In this document: in pieces, positions 40,478 through 50,426 of the stretch
Layout: every line of letters starts with the position of its first letter
Position numbering within the stretch: position 1 is the stretch's first letter
Source of the DNA: Betaproteobacteria bacterium SG8_41
Lineage (GTDB): Bacteria > Pseudomonadota > Gammaproteobacteria > Burkholderiales > SG8-41
Direction of reading: 5' to 3'
Length of the DNA: 64,000 nt
Assembly: GCA_001303585.1 (NCBI GenBank)
Contig: LJTT01000007.1
Span: 1 to 64,000, forward strand
Notes under the pieces: generated by a model
What the model was told of the DNA's origin: nothing
Database searches by the model: none
Seen by the model: only the letters and a program-made list of their open reading frames with translations
Made by a program: the position numbers and the translations under genes

Positions 40478-41992
40478 TCAGGCCGCATCGGCCTCGGCGC
40501 CTTCGCGCCAGGCCTTCAGTTTGGGCAATAGGAACGGCAACAGCGCCGAGATGACGGACAGCGCCACGAGAACCACGCAGATTGTGCTGCCAATCAGGAT
40601 CCCGGGGTTGCCACCCGAGATGGTCATTGCCTGCCGGAACGACTGCTCCATCATGTCACCGAGAACCAGGGCGAGCACCAGCGGCGCGACCGGTATATCG
40701 ACTTTGCGGAAGACGTATCCGGTGATTCCGAAAAAGAGCAGCATATACAGTTCCACAGGATTGCCGTTGATCGCGTAAATGCCGATCGTGGAAATGGCAA
40801 GGATGAAAGGCATCAGGATACCGCCCGGAATGTAGAGCAGTCGAACAAACAGGCCGATGAGCGGCAGATTGAGGATAAGCAGCATGATATTGCCGATGTA
40901 CATGCTATCCACGAGTCCCCACACCAGGTCCGGGCGGTTCTGAAACAGCAAGGGGCCCGGCTGAATGCCATACATGATGAACGCGCCCAGCATGACCGCG
41001 GTCGCGCCACCGCCGGGAATTCCCAGCGTCAGCAGCGGAACCAGCGCGCCGGCCGTGTCGGAGTTGTTGGCGGCTTCGGGGCCGGCAACCCCTTCGATAG
41101 CGCCCTGCCCGAACTGTTCTGGGTGTCTGGACAGGCGCTTTTCCCAGACATAAGTCATGATGCTGGCAATCGTGCCCCCCGCACCAGGCAGCACGCCGAT
41201 GACGAATCCGATCACGCCTCCACGCATGATCGGCATCACCGATCGGTTCCACTCCTCGCGCGTGAACCACAGCTTACCGCGCAGCTTGATCATCTCCGGC
41301 CGGATGCCCTTGATCATCTCCTCCATGGAGCTGAAAACTTCGGCGAGCGCAAACAAGCCGACCACGGCAATCACGAATCCCACTCCGTCCTGCAGCTCGG
41401 GCACGCCAGCAGTGTATCGCGGCTGCCCGCTCTGCAAATCGATGCCGATCGTTGCGATCATCAGCCCGAGAATCGTCGAGATCGCCGCCTTCGCCGGCGA
41501 CTTGCCTGCCAGAGAAGAGACGGCGGTTATTGCAAAGAGCATCAGCGCAAAGTACTCGGCCGGCCCGAATTTCAGTGCCATGCTCGTGAGCGGCACCGCG
41601 AATAGCGTCAGCCCGATGACGCCCAGCGTGCCCGCGATAAACGAGCCGACAGCTGAAATCGCCAGGGCCGCGCCCGCGCGCCCCTTCCTGGCCATCTGGT
41701 AGCCGTCGATGGCCGTCATCACGGATGCCGACTCGCCCGGTGTGTTGATTAGAATGGCCGTCGTCGATCCGCCATATTTCGCGCCATAGTAAATGCCCGC
41801 CAGCATGATCAGCGCGGAAGTGGGATCCATGCCGTAAGTGATCGGGATGAGCAGAGCAATGCTGGCCGATGGCCCGATCCCCGGGAGCACCCCAACGATC
41901 GTGCCAAGGAACACCCCGATGAAGGTGTACATGAGATTGACCGGCTGCAGACACACGGCAAAACCGTTGATGATGTGCTGCAGGGTGTCCAT
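40478..41992 (-). CDS. tctA: Tripartite tricarboxylate transporter large membrane subunit
   Basis: A 504-residue protein with about 12 helices. The TctA signature [20 protein letters not shown] is near residue 35 and [20 protein letters not shown] near 85. A second conserved block [20 protein letters not shown] is near 265. TctA and TctB form the secondary carrier that takes a tricarboxylate handed over by a periplasmic TctC protein. No tctC is found in the window. It begins 13 bases after tctB. Confidence 0.93.
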   Translation of the reverse strand: MDTLQHIINGFAVCLQPVNLMYTFIGVFLGTIVGVLPGIGPSASIALLIPITYGMDPTSALIMLAGIYYGAKYGGSTTAILINTPGESASVMTAIDGYQMARKGRAGAALAISAVGSFIAGTLGVIGLTLFAVPLTSMALKFGPAEYFALMLFAITAVSSLAGKSPAKAAISTILGLMIATIGIDLQSGQPRYTAGVPELQDGVGFVIAVVGLFALAEVFSSMEEMIKGIRPEMIKLRGKLWFTREEWNRSVMPIMRGGVIGFVIGVLPGAGGTIASIMTYVWEKRLSRHPEQFGQGAIEGVAGPEAANNSDTAGALVPLLTLGIPGGGATAVMLGAFIMYGIQPGPLLFQNRPDLVWGLVDSMYIGNIMLLILNLPLIGLFVRLLYIPGGILMPFILAISTIGIYAINGNPVELYMLLFFGITGYVFRKVDIPVAPLVLALVLGDMMEQSFRQAMTISGGNPGILIGSTICVVLVALSVISALLPFLLPKLKAWREGAEADAA

Positions 41993-42005
41993 CAGCGTTT
42001 TTCCG

Positions 42006-42467
42006 TCAGAATGGCAGAACGCCTTGGGGCAGCGTCACGTCGAGCCAGGCGAACATGACGTAGCTGCCGACGCTGAAAAGCGACGCCGAAAGCGTGTTCG
42101 CAAGCCACTTGCCGCGGTTGAACCAAGCCATCAAAGGGAGCAAGAAGACAGTGGTCGCGACGACGTAGCCGAGCGTCTCGAATAATGAAAAGTAGAATGC
42201 CATCCAGACCACGACCACCCCGAGTACCGGCAGGTGGCGCCGGTCAGGTCTCGCCGGTTTCTGTAACTGCGGATCCGCCGACTTGATGTCCTTGAGATGC
42301 TCGACGAACAACAGACCCGTCGCCAACAAAAGGGCGATGCCCAGCAGGATCGGAAACGCCTTCGGCCCCAGCGGATCCCCGATCTCGAGCGACGGAATCT
42401 GGGACGTGCCGTAGAAGTAAGCCACCGCCAGCATCACGCAACAGGCGATGATGATTCGGTCGGCCAT
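42006..42467 (-). CDS. tctB: Tripartite tricarboxylate transporter small membrane subunit
   Basis: A 153-residue protein with four helices. GDPLGPKAFPILLGIALLLATG near residue 30 is the TctB start motif, and the second half has VVWMAFYFSLFETLGYVVAT followed by WLDVTLPQG. The ATG has AGGAGGAG upstream. It is the first carrier gene of the tctB-tctA pair. Confidence 0.9.
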   Translation of the reverse strand: MADRIIIACCVMLAVAYFYGTSQIPSLEIGDPLGPKAFPILLGIALLLATGLLFVEHLKDIKSADPQLQKPARPDRRHLPVLGVVVVWMAFYFSLFETLGYVVATTVFLLPLMAWFNRGKWLANTLSASLFSVGSYVMFAWLDVTLPQGVLPF

Positions 42468-42637
42468 CGCGTTGTTCTCCTCCTGCCAACGACCAGTTTT
42501 GCAACATGCCGACTGTCATCGTCGGTTCAACTGTCCAGCCAGCGGTGCGGCGCTTCTTCTCTGGACTCGCGGGCGATTCTACCGAATTCTCCCGTCACCG
42601 TGTTGCGATCAGCGCCACCCCTGCCCGGGGCGCAAAC

Positions 42638-44254
42638 CTACATCTGTTTGCGATACTCGGCCGGATCGATCCGCGCCTCGATGAGAGTGAAACGCGGGGA
42701 CTTCAGCGCCGCTCGCGCTGCCTTCCCAAGCTCCTCGACGTTGCGGACGACATGACCGTTGCCGCCGTAAGCGCGAGCAAGCGCTGCGTAGTCCGGGCTG
42801 CCGGTCACCACGCCGCTTTCCGGCAGCTTCATGCGCTCCTGCTTCAGCTTGATCAGCGACAGCGTGTCGTCGCGGAACACGACGACCGTGATGGCCAGCT
42901 TGTGATGTGAGAGCAGCGCCAGCTCGCCGATTACCATGTCGAGCCCGGCCTCCCCCGTCATGGCAAGAACCGGGCGCCGCGGAAAGATCAGCTTCGCAGC
43001 AATCGCCGCGGGAAGGCCATAGCCCATCGAGCCCAAACCGTTCGACTGCAGCATCCGCTGCGGCTCGTAGGACTCCCAGACATGGTTGATCAGGATCCGG
43101 TGGGACCCCGTGTCCACCGTGGCAATCGTGTCGCGCGGAAACACGGCGCGCAGCGTCGACACCACCTGGAACGGCCCCAGGCGCCGGGCCGGCCGGTGCG
43201 CGATCGCCTGGCGCACGGCCGCCCGATGGCCCGCAAGTTGGGCATCGGGCCAGCGGCGCGGGGCACTCCTCGGAGCCCCCGCCGAAAGCTGGCGCAGGGC
43301 CTGCGCAATGCTGCCGATGCACTCGATCGAGCATTGATAGACATGATGCGTATTGGCAACCAGGTCGATGTTGACCGTGCGCTTGGCTGCGTCCCACGGG
43401 GCCATCCAATCGGCTCTCAGCTCCACGGGATCGAAACCGATCGTCAGGATCAGGTCTGCATCGCGCACCTGCTCCATGTGAATGCGATCCACGACTGGCG
43501 ACAGGCCGGTTCCGCCGAGCACCAGGGGATGGTCCTCGGGGATGATGCCCTTCGCCTTGTACGTGGTGATGACCGGCACGCGCCACCGCTGCGCGAAGCG
43601 CCAGAGGTCCCGCGCAGCGCCGTCCAGCTGCGCGCCCAACCCGACCAGCGCCAGCGGTTTGCGTGCGCGCGCGAGCCAGGCACGCACCTTTCCCAAGTTC
43701 GCCATCGCGGGGGCGGACTGGAGTTGCGTCCGCGCGAAGCGCTTACCCGCCGCAGGCTGTTGCACCGCTGCCACGTCCGTCGGCAGATTGAAGTGCACCG
43801 GGCCCGGCAGGGCCGCCTGCGCGATCGCGATGCCTTTCTCGACCTGGGCGGACGCGCCCGAGGCTGCGATCATCGTCGACCACTTGACGATGGGCCTCAT
43901 CACCTCGCACTGATCGATGATCTGGTGCGTGAAGACCGGTTTCAGTCCGGTGGCGATCTCGCCGGTGATTACCATCAGCGCCGAACGGTCGAGCAGCGCT
44001 TGTGCGACTGGCGTAACGGCGTTGGTAAAACCGGGCCCCAGCGTTGCCACCAGCACGCCAGGCTTTCCGGTCAGCTGGAAGCTCGCCTCGGCCATGAAGC
44101 CGGCGCCGAGTTCCTGTTTCGTGAGAATGAAACGGATGCCGGCCCTGCGGAACGCCTCAAGCAGTTCCAGGACCTCGCCGCCCGGGATACCGAAAGCGTA
44201 ACGCACGCCCGCCGCCTTTAGGGACTGGGCGATGATGTCAGCCGTTTTTGGCAA
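42638..44254 (-). CDS. Thiamine-diphosphate-dependent enzyme, acetolactate-synthase-like
   Basis: A 538-residue protein with the three-domain ThDP-enzyme layout. The Pyr domain has AFGIPGGEVLELLEA and the cofactor-activating glutamate in ILTKQELGAGFMAEA. The PP domain has the metal motif region, but it reads MTGEAGLDMVIGEL and ends in FRDDTLSLI, where GDG and NN are usual. It starts with TTG 8 bases after CGGAGAA. It is not the housekeeping IlvB by sequence; a 2-oxoacid decarboxylase or carboligase with an unusual metal site is possible. It lies upstream of tctBA on the same strand, 170 bases away. Confidence 0.78.
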   Translation of the reverse strand: MPKTADIIAQSLKAAGVRYAFGIPGGEVLELLEAFRRAGIRFILTKQELGAGFMAEASFQLTGKPGVLVATLGPGFTNAVTPVAQALLDRSALMVITGEIATGLKPVFTHQIIDQCEVMRPIVKWSTMIAASGASAQVEKGIAIAQAALPGPVHFNLPTDVAAVQQPAAGKRFARTQLQSAPAMANLGKVRAWLARARKPLALVGLGAQLDGAARDLWRFAQRWRVPVITTYKAKGIIPEDHPLVLGGTGLSPVVDRIHMEQVRDADLILTIGFDPVELRADWMAPWDAAKRTVNIDLVANTHHVYQCSIECIGSIAQALRQLSAGAPRSAPRRWPDAQLAGHRAAVRQAIAHRPARRLGPFQVVSTLRAVFPRDTIATVDTGSHRILINHVWESYEPQRMLQSNGLGSMGYGLPAAIAAKLIFPRRPVLAMTGEAGLDMVIGELALLSHHKLAITVVVFRDDTLSLIKLKQERMKLPESGVVTGSPDYAALARAYGGNGHVVRNVEELGKAARAALKSPRFTLIEARIDPAEYRKQM

Positions 44255-44504
44255 GAGAAATTCTCCGGAGCGCCGCGGGCTGCATCAAGAACCCCTGCAA
44301 CCAACGCGATGGGCGGCGATGTTAACACAGCCTGAGACCATGCTATTCGCCTATCGAGAGCTGGCGGGTCCATTTCGTGGATGGGCGTCTATGCCCATGC
44401 CGCGGCGCACTATATAATCGCCCTTCCGCGCCGAGGGACCCGAGGCGCCGCGACCATTCAGAATATCCGCTGAGCTGATACGCCGGCGGCACCCAGGAGC
44501 AACC

Positions 44505-47189
44505 ATGACGCAGAATCCGTTCAACTCCCTCCAGGAGTTCAAGTACGCCGGAAAGACCGGCAAGTATTGTTCGCTTCCCGCGCTCGAAAAAGCCGGCCTC
44601 GGCAAGATCTCCCGCCTGCCCGTGAGCCTGCGGATCGTTCTCGAGTCCGCATTGCGCAATTGCGATGGCAAAAAAATCTCGGAGGAACACCTGCGCACGC
44701 TGGCAGGCTGGAAGCCCAAGGCGGAGCGCACCAAGGAGGTTCCAATCGTTGTCGCGCGCGTGCTGCTCCAGGACATGACGGGCGTTCCGCTGGTCGTCGA
44801 TTTTGCGGCAATGCGCGAAGCGGCGAAGGCGCAGGGCAAGGACCCCGATATCATCGAGCCGATCGTGCCTGGTCACCTCATCATGGACCACTCGGTGCAG
44901 ATCGACAATTACGGTGGCCCGGATGCCCTCAAGAAGAACATGGAGATCGAGTTCTCTCGCAACCGCGAGCGCTACCAGTTCCTGAAATGGAGCGCGCAGG
45001 CGTTCAAGACCTTCCAGATCATTCCGCCGGGCAACGGCATCTGTCACCAGGTCAATCTCGAATACGTCTCCCGGGTCGTGTGGCAGAAGGATGGCATGTT
45101 CTATCCCGACAGCCTTGTCGGTATCGACTCGCATACCACGATGGTGAACGGCCTCGGCGTGCTGGGATGGGGTGTCGGCGGCATCGAGGCGGAAGCGGCC
45201 ATGCTGGGCCAGCCGATGTACTTCCTGGAGCCCGACGTGGTCGGCGTGCATCTCACCGGGAAGATGTCCGAGGGGGTCACCGCCACCGATCTCGTGCTCG
45301 CGATCGTCAAGTTGCTCCGCGACCGGAAGGTCGTTGGCAAGTTCGTGGAGTTCTTCGGTGAAGGCGCAGCCTCGCTGACTGTGCCCGATCGCGCCACCAT
45401 CGGCAACATGTCACCCGAGTATGGCGCGACGTGCGGCTTCTTCCCGGTGGACGACGTGTCCTGCGCGTTCCTGCAGATGACGGGACGCGGTGACATCGTG
45501 CCGGCGGTCAAGGCCTACTATCAGGCACAGGGCATGTACGGCATGCCGAAAAAGGGCGACATCGATTACTCCGAAGTCGTCGAGCTCGATATCTCGACGG
45601 TCCGTCCGGCGGTATCCGGGCCGCGTCGACCGCATGATCGGCTCGATCTGCCGGCGCTCAAAGGCAAGTACCAGGAGCTCATGGGCAAGGCTTTCACCGA
45701 TGGCGGCTACGGCAAAGGTAGTGAGATGGAAAAACGCGTCCCGACCGGCAAAGACAACATCGATGTCGGCCATGGCGACGTGCTGATTTCCGCCATCACG
45801 TCATGCACGAACACGTCAAACCCGGGCGTGCTGCTCGGCGCGGGATTGCTCGCAAAGAAGGCGATCGATAAAGGGCTCAAGCCGCCAGCACGGGTCAAGA
45901 CGTCTCTTGCCCCCGGCTCGCGCGCTGTGACTGAGTATCTGAAAAATGCCGGCCTGCTCACCTATCTGGAGCAGCTCGGCTATTACCTCGCCGGTTATGG
46001 TTGCACCACGTGCATCGGCAACTCCGGCCCGCTCGACCCGAAGATCGATGAAGCCGTGGCCAAGAATGACATCGTCGCGGCAGCCGTGCTTTCGGGCAAC
46101 CGCAACTTCGAAGCCCGGATCCATCAGAACATCAAGGCGAACTTCCTGATGAGCCCGCCGCTCGTCGTCGCGTTCGGGCTGGCCGGCACCGTCAACATCG
46201 ACTTGACCAAGGATCCGCTCGGCACCGGCAAGGACGGCAAGCCCGTCTTCCTGAAGGATATCTGGCCGAGCCAGAAGGAAATCGCGGACGTCATGAAGTA
46301 CGCCACGGACCCCGACATGTACAAGAAGGTGTTCTCGGCGTTCCAGGAGGGCAATCCGATGTGGGACGAGATTCCGGCCTCGGTCGGATCGACCTACCAA
46401 TGGGACGAGAAATCGACCTACGTGCGCCTTCCGCCCTACTTCGAGGGCTTCACCATGAAGCCGGGCAAGGTTTCGGACGTGAGGGGCGCGCGCGTGCTGG
46501 GCATATTCGGCGATTCGATCACGACCGACCACATCAGCCCGGCGGGTGGCATTCGCGCCACCTCGCCTGCCGGCAAGTACCTGCAGGATCACGGTGTGGC
46601 GGTCGCTGACTTCAACACCTACGGAGCGCGCCGCGGAAACCACGAGGTCATGATGCGCGGCACGTTCGCCAATGTGCGGATCAAGAACCTCATGGTTCCG
46701 GGTACCGAGGGCGGCCTCACCATCCACCATCCCTCCGGTGAGCAGACCTCGATCTATGAGGCTGCCATGCGCTACATCAAGGAAGGCGTCCCCTCGGTCG
46801 TGTTCGGTGGCGATGAATATGGCCAGGGCTCTTCGCGCGACTGGGCCGCCAAGGGCCCGCAGCTGCTGGGCTCAAAAGCAGTCATCGTCCGCAATTTCGA
46901 GCGGATTCACCGTGCCAACCTGGTCTTCATGGGCGTGCTGCCTCTGCAGTTCAAGGACGGCGCCAGCGTGCAGTCGCTCAAGATCGATGGCTCGGAAACC
47001 ATCGACATCCTGGGAATCGAGAACGGCATCACCCCGATGCAGGACGTCACCATGGTCGTTCACCGGAAGAACGGTCAGACCGACAAGGTTCCGCTGCGGC
47101 TGCGAATCGACACGCCGATCGAGGTGGAGTACTACCAGCACGGCGGCATCCTGCCCTACGTGTTGCGCGAGCTCCTCGCAGCAGCCTAG
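44505..47189 (+). CDS. acnA: Aconitate hydratase, AcnA type (second copy)
   Basis: An 894-residue aconitase with cluster cysteines in [10 protein letters not shown] and [12 protein letters not shown] and the swivel motif [17 protein letters not shown]. It is closely similar over the full length to the aconitase at 26068-28761, so the two are paralogues. This copy has its own terminator at 47231-47267. A TATAAT at 44413-44418 lies about 90 bases upstream, as a -10 box would, though no good -35 is visible. Being unlinked to prpCD, it is the more likely citrate-cycle aconitase. Confidence 0.94.
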   Translation: MTQNPFNSLQEFKYAGKTGKYCSLPALEKAGLGKISRLPVSLRIVLESALRNCDGKKISEEHLRTLAGWKPKAERTKEVPIVVARVLLQDMTGVPLVVDFAAMREAAKAQGKDPDIIEPIVPGHLIMDHSVQIDNYGGPDALKKNMEIEFSRNRERYQFLKWSAQAFKTFQIIPPGNGICHQVNLEYVSRVVWQKDGMFYPDSLVGIDSHTTMVNGLGVLGWGVGGIEAEAAMLGQPMYFLEPDVVGVHLTGKMSEGVTATDLVLAIVKLLRDRKVVGKFVEFFGEGAASLTVPDRATIGNMSPEYGATCGFFPVDDVSCAFLQMTGRGDIVPAVKAYYQAQGMYGMPKKGDIDYSEVVELDISTVRPAVSGPRRPHDRLDLPALKGKYQELMGKAFTDGGYGKGSEMEKRVPTGKDNIDVGHGDVLISAITSCTNTSNPGVLLGAGLLAKKAIDKGLKPPARVKTSLAPGSRAVTEYLKNAGLLTYLEQLGYYLAGYGCTTCIGNSGPLDPKIDEAVAKNDIVAAAVLSGNRNFEARIHQNIKANFLMSPPLVVAFGLAGTVNIDLTKDPLGTGKDGKPVFLKDIWPSQKEIADVMKYATDPDMYKKVFSAFQEGNPMWDEIPASVGSTYQWDEKSTYVRLPPYFEGFTMKPGKVSDVRGARVLGIFGDSITTDHISPAGGIRATSPAGKYLQDHGVAVADFNTYGARRGNHEVMMRGTFANVRIKNLMVPGTEGGLTIHHPSGEQTSIYEAAMRYIKEGVPSVVFGGDEYGQGSSRDWAAKGPQLLGSKAVIVRNFERIHRANLVFMGVLPLQFKDGASVQSLKIDGSETIDILGIENGITPMQDVTMVVHRKNGQTDKVPLRLRIDTPIEVEYYQHGGILPYVLRELLAAA

Positions 47190-47230
47190 AATCGTGCATA
47201 GCCGGCGCCTTACCGGGCGCCGGTTCCCAT

Positions 47231-47267
47231 ACAGGCCGGCGTCCACAAGACACCGGCCTGTTTCTTT
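47231..47267 (+). terminator. Rho-independent terminator after the second aconitase gene
   Basis: Stem ACAGGCCGGCGT with ACACCGGCCTGT (one mismatch), loop of 7-8, followed by TTTCTTT. A second GC hairpin, CCGGCGCC/GGCGCCGG, lies just before it at about 47204-47224. Confidence 0.8.
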
Positions 47268-47315
47268 AGACCCTGCTTCAAGCTGTTGTTTATAATGGCG
47301 CGTTCCAGATCAGAC

Positions 47316-48755
47316 ATGCCCAAGTCCGCTCCCTCCACTGTCAACCGCGCCGCCCCGCTCGAGCGTATCCGCGCCGTTGTCGGCGACCGGGGCATGCTCA
47401 CCGATGGAGCGGATCTGGAACCGTACGTGGTCGACTGGCGCGGCTTGTTTCGCGGAGTGACCCCCGCGGTCGTGCGCCCGGCAAGCACGGCCGAAGTCGC
47501 CGCAGTCGTGAAAATCTGTGCCGAGACGCGCACCCCGATCGTTCCCCAGGGCGGCAACACCGGCATGTGCGGCGCTGCGACCCCCTCTCCCGCCGGCACC
47601 GAGATCGTCCTGTCGCTCGGGCGGATGAACCGAATCCGCGAGGTTGACCCATTAAACAATACGATCACGGCGGAGGCAGGGTGCATCCTCGCCCACATCC
47701 AGGAGGCGGCCCTGGAGGCGGATCGCTTCTTTCCGCTTAGTCTTGGCGCCGAGGGCAGCTGCCAGATTGGCGGCAATCTTGCGACCAACGCGGGCGGCGT
47801 CAACGTCCTGCGTTACGGCAACACGCGCGAGCTTGCGCTTGGGCTGGAAGTCGTCCTCCCGGATGGACGGGTGTGGGAAGGCCTGCGCGGGTTACGCAAG
47901 GACAACACCGGTTACGACCTGAAGGACCTCTTCATCGGGTCGGAAGGCACCCTCGGCATCATTACTGCGGCAGTGCTGAAAGTGTTTCCGAGACCGCGCA
48001 CTGTCGTCACCGCGCTCGCTGTTGTCCCGGACCCTGCGGCAGCGGTGGCGCTGCTGACCTTGCTGCGCCGCGAGTGCGGCGAGAGCATCAGCGCATTCGA
48101 GCTCATCTCGCGGCTGTGTCTCGATCTCGTTTTCAAGCATATTCCCGACACGCGCGATCCGTTTGGCAAGGCACACGGCTGGTACGTGCTGGCGGAGCTC
48201 GCTGATGCGAGTGAGGAAGGACCGCTTGGCGCCGCCTTCGAGCACGCGATGGGGCTGGCCGTCGAGCGCGGGCTCGTCGTCGACGCCGTCATCGCCGGCA
48301 CCGAGGCGCAACGCCGCTCCTTGTGGCGACTGCGCGAGTCGGTGCCCGAGGCTTCGCGCGAGGAAGGAATGGTGTACCGCCACGATATTTCCGTGTCGGT
48401 GAGCCGCATCCCCGATTTCATCCCGACCGCTGCAGCGGCGCTCGATCGCAGCTTTTCGGGGGTGCGGATCATCTGCTTTGGCCACCTTGGGGACGGCAAC
48501 CTTCACTACAATGCCTTCGTTCCCGGCCGCCGCCGGGACAACCCTTCTGATCGCGATGCCACTGACGTCTTTCGCGTCGTCCACGACATCGTGCATCGCT
48601 TTGGCGGGAGCTTCAGCGCCGAGCATGGCATCGGTCAGGCCAAGCGCAGCGAGCTCGCGCAGTACAAGAGCGCGCTGGAAATCGAGCTGATGCAGATGCT
48701 GAAGCGCACGCTGGATCCACAGGGCATCATGAATCCCGGCAAGGTACTACCCTGA
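47316..48755 (+). CDS. FAD-linked hydroxyacid oxidase/dehydrogenase (GlcD-like)
   Basis: A flavoprotein of about 480 residues, with an FAD-binding type 4 domain (IVPQGGNTGMCGAATPS; SLGAEGSCQIGGNLATNAGG; GSEGTLGIITAA) and a GlcD-type C-terminal domain (GHLGDGNLHYN; SAEHGIGQAKRSEL with the active-site histidine). Relatives oxidise D-lactate, glycolate or D-2-hydroxyglutarate. I put the start at the ATG 47316 because TATAAT at 47291-47296 looks like a -10 box and overlaps the earlier ATG (47295); both starts are open. Its TGA stop is part of a heptad repeat. Confidence 0.87.
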   Translation: MPKSAPSTVNRAAPLERIRAVVGDRGMLTDGADLEPYVVDWRGLFRGVTPAVVRPASTAEVAAVVKICAETRTPIVPQGGNTGMCGAATPSPAGTEIVLSLGRMNRIREVDPLNNTITAEAGCILAHIQEAALEADRFFPLSLGAEGSCQIGGNLATNAGGVNVLRYGNTRELALGLEVVLPDGRVWEGLRGLRKDNTGYDLKDLFIGSEGTLGIITAAVLKVFPRPRTVVTALAVVPDPAAAVALLTLLRRECGESISAFELISRLCLDLVFKHIPDTRDPFGKAHGWYVLAELADASEEGPLGAAFEHAMGLAVERGLVVDAVIAGTEAQRRSLWRLRESVPEASREEGMVYRHDISVSVSRIPDFIPTAAAALDRSFSGVRIICFGHLGDGNLHYNAFVPGRRRDNPSDRDATDVFRVVHDIVHRFGGSFSAEHGIGQAKRSELAQYKSALEIELMQMLKRTLDPQGIMNPGKVLP

Positions 48756-48808
48756 CCGGTGACCCGTGCCCGGAACTTTTCGTGGCCTTGGCGGGTCACT
48801 TTGCACTG
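48753..48808. repeat. GTGANNN heptad repeat behind the GlcD-like gene
   Basis: The stop codon starts the series TGACCGG, TGACCCG, TGCCCGG. Weaker inverted units (GGCGGGTCAC, GCACTGGTC) follow before the msrB ribosome site. Confidence 0.6.
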
Positions 48809-48830
48809 GTCGTCAATATTGGAGTCTGAG

Positions 48831-49289
48831 ATGGCCGACAAGATCGTGAAGACGGATGCGGAATGGAAGAAGCAGCTCGATCCCGAACAGTTTCACGTCG
48901 CCCGGGAAAAAGGCACTGAGCCCGCTTTCAGCGGTGCTTACTGGGACCACCACGAGCGCGGCGTCTACCGCTGCGTCTGCTGCGGCGCGGAACTTTTCGG
49001 TTCGGACCAGAAATTTGATTCCGGAACCGGCTGGCCCAGCTTCTGGCAACCGCTGAAAGCGGAAAACGTCGCGACCGAGGACGACTACGGCTTCCTCATG
49101 CGCCGCACCGAGGTACTGTGCAGCCGCTGCGACGCTCATCTCGGTCATGTCTTCGAGGACGGCCCCGCCCCGACCGGGCTGCGTTACCCAGCTACCCGCG
49201 CCCATGTTCCACGATCTGTTACTCCATTGCCCATCCCCTTTCCCCGTTTACTATTTCCCATTTCCCATTCCCTCGCAGGCGCGGGATAA
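48831..49289 (+). pseudogene. msrB: Methionine-R-sulfoxide reductase MsrB, C-terminus with catalytic Cys missing
   Basis: The first 120 residues are a normal MsrB: the zinc cysteines are in YRCVCCGAEL and CSRCDAHLGHVFEDGP, and the substrate motif is FDSGTGWPSFW. In the family, GLRYC(I/M)N with the catalytic cysteine follows directly. Here GLRY runs into PATRAHVPRSVTPLPIPF and other sequence that comes from a spacer repeat, and ends at 49289. No other frame restores the missing end. The product should lack reductase activity by this mechanism. The start ATG 48831 has GGAG upstream. yciB follows 9 bases later. Confidence 0.8.
49222..49273. repeat. Heptad repeat of the CCCATTT type inside the msrB tail
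   Basis: Units TATTTCC, CATTTCC, CATTCCC and earlier GCCCATCCCCTTTCCCC follow in a 7-base period. This pyrimidine-rich repeat looks like spacer sequence that now lies in the reading frame of msrB. Confidence 0.55.
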
Positions 49290-49298
49290 TACGCAGCC

Positions 49299-49815
49299 AT
49301 GAAGTTCCTGTTCGATACTTTTCCGGTCATCCTGTTTTTCGCGGCGTTCAAGCTGTACGACATCTACGTCGCTACCGCCGTCGCCATGGCCGCCACCGCC
49401 GTCCAGATCGGCTGTCGACAAGATGCTCTGGATCAGTCTGGGCGTCATCCTGGTCTTCGGCGGCGCGACGCTGCTGCTGCAGGACGAGACCTTTATCAAA
49501 TGGAAGCCGACCGTCCTCTACTGGCTGTTCGCGGGCACGTTGGCGGTTGCCGCGATGGCGTTCAAGAAGAACCTCATCCGCAGCATGCTCGAGCAGCAGG
49601 TGGCGATGCCGGATGTGGTGTGGAACAAGCTGCTCGCCAGCTGGATCGGTTTTTTCGGCGCCATGGGTATTCTCAACCTCCTTGTGGCCTACAATTTTTC
49701 GACCGATGCCTGGGTAAACTTCAAGCTCTTTGGCGGCATCGGGCTCATGCTGGTGTTCGTTTTGCTGCAGGCCGTGCTGCTCGCCCGTTACGTCGAAGAA
49801 AAGAAGGTTGAATGA
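49299..49815 (+). pseudogene. yciB: Septation protein YciB/IspZ, frame broken after residue about 38
   Basis: The first frame gives the standard YciB start ([19 protein letters not shown], then [19 protein letters not shown]). At about 49410-49422 the frame breaks. Translation continues correctly in another frame as [17 protein letters not shown], then [18 protein letters not shown], to the stop at 49815. Family members have about 8-10 more residues (a WVW...R segment) at the break, so a small out-of-frame loss has happened. An internal ATG at 49423 could start a shortened protein. YciB is a membrane protein tied to cell-envelope synthesis in E. coli. Confidence 0.75.
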
Positions 49816-49840
49816 CGCCGTGCTCGGCTAAGGCGCGCTG

Positions 49841-50143
49841 ATGCTCTACGTGATCATCGGTGAGAGTGCACCGAGTTCCCGGGACAGGCAGCGTGAGCTC
49901 CTGCCGCAGCATTTGAGCCGTCTGCGCGAGCTGCAGCGGGCTGGACGCCTGGTGCTCGGTGGCGCCTGCCCTGCCATCGACAGTCCCGACCCGGGACCCG
50001 CCGGATATCTCGCCGGGCTCACGGTGGCGGAATTCGACTCCTTGGAAGCCGCGATGGCGTGGGCCGACGCCGATCCGCAGGCGCTCGCCGGCGTCTGGTC
50101 GTCGGTGACGGTCAGGCCGTTCGTTCGGGCGCGTGCGGCGTGA
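49841..50143 (+). CDS. YciI family protein
   Basis: A 100-residue ferredoxin-like-fold protein, LYVIIGESAPSSRDRQREL at the start and GRLVLGGACPAIDSPDPGPAG in the middle. The family's histidine-aspartate pair is in LLPQHLSRL and WADADPQALAGV. Its function is not settled. Its stop overlaps the start of the bolA-like gene (GTGA). Confidence 0.87.
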   Translation: MLYVIIGESAPSSRDRQRELLPQHLSRLRELQRAGRLVLGGACPAIDSPDPGPAGYLAGLTVAEFDSLEAAMAWADADPQALAGVWSSVTVRPFVRARAA

Positions 50144-50403
50144 ACATCGTCCAGAAAATGGAGGAGCGGCTCGCCCTGCTGCAGCCGGAGTCGCTCGAGA
50201 TAGCGGATGAATCGAGCCAGCACATCGGTCACGAAGGCGCCAGGAGCGGGGGCGGGCATTACCAGCTCGTTATCGTGTCGGCCCGATTCGCCGGCAAGCC
50301 CTTGCAGCAGCGCCACCGCATGATTTACGAGGCACTTGGCCCGATGATGAAAAACGAGATCCACGCGCTTGCGATTCGCGCCTACGCACCAGACGAAATC
50401 TGA
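50140..50403 (+). CDS. BolA family protein
   Basis: An 87-residue BolA-like protein. The conserved GHEGARSGGGHYQLVIVSARF and RHRMIYEALGPMMKNEIHAL are the class signature, including the histidine that helps bind a [2Fe-2S] cluster with glutaredoxin. The GTG at 50140 overlaps the previous stop by 4 bases, so the two are translationally coupled. Confidence 0.9.
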   Translation: MNIVQKMEERLALLQPESLEIADESSQHIGHEGARSGGGHYQLVIVSARFAGKPLQQRHRMIYEALGPMMKNEIHALAIRAYAPDEI

Positions 50404-50426
50404 CTCTCTTACAAAAAGGAAGACTG

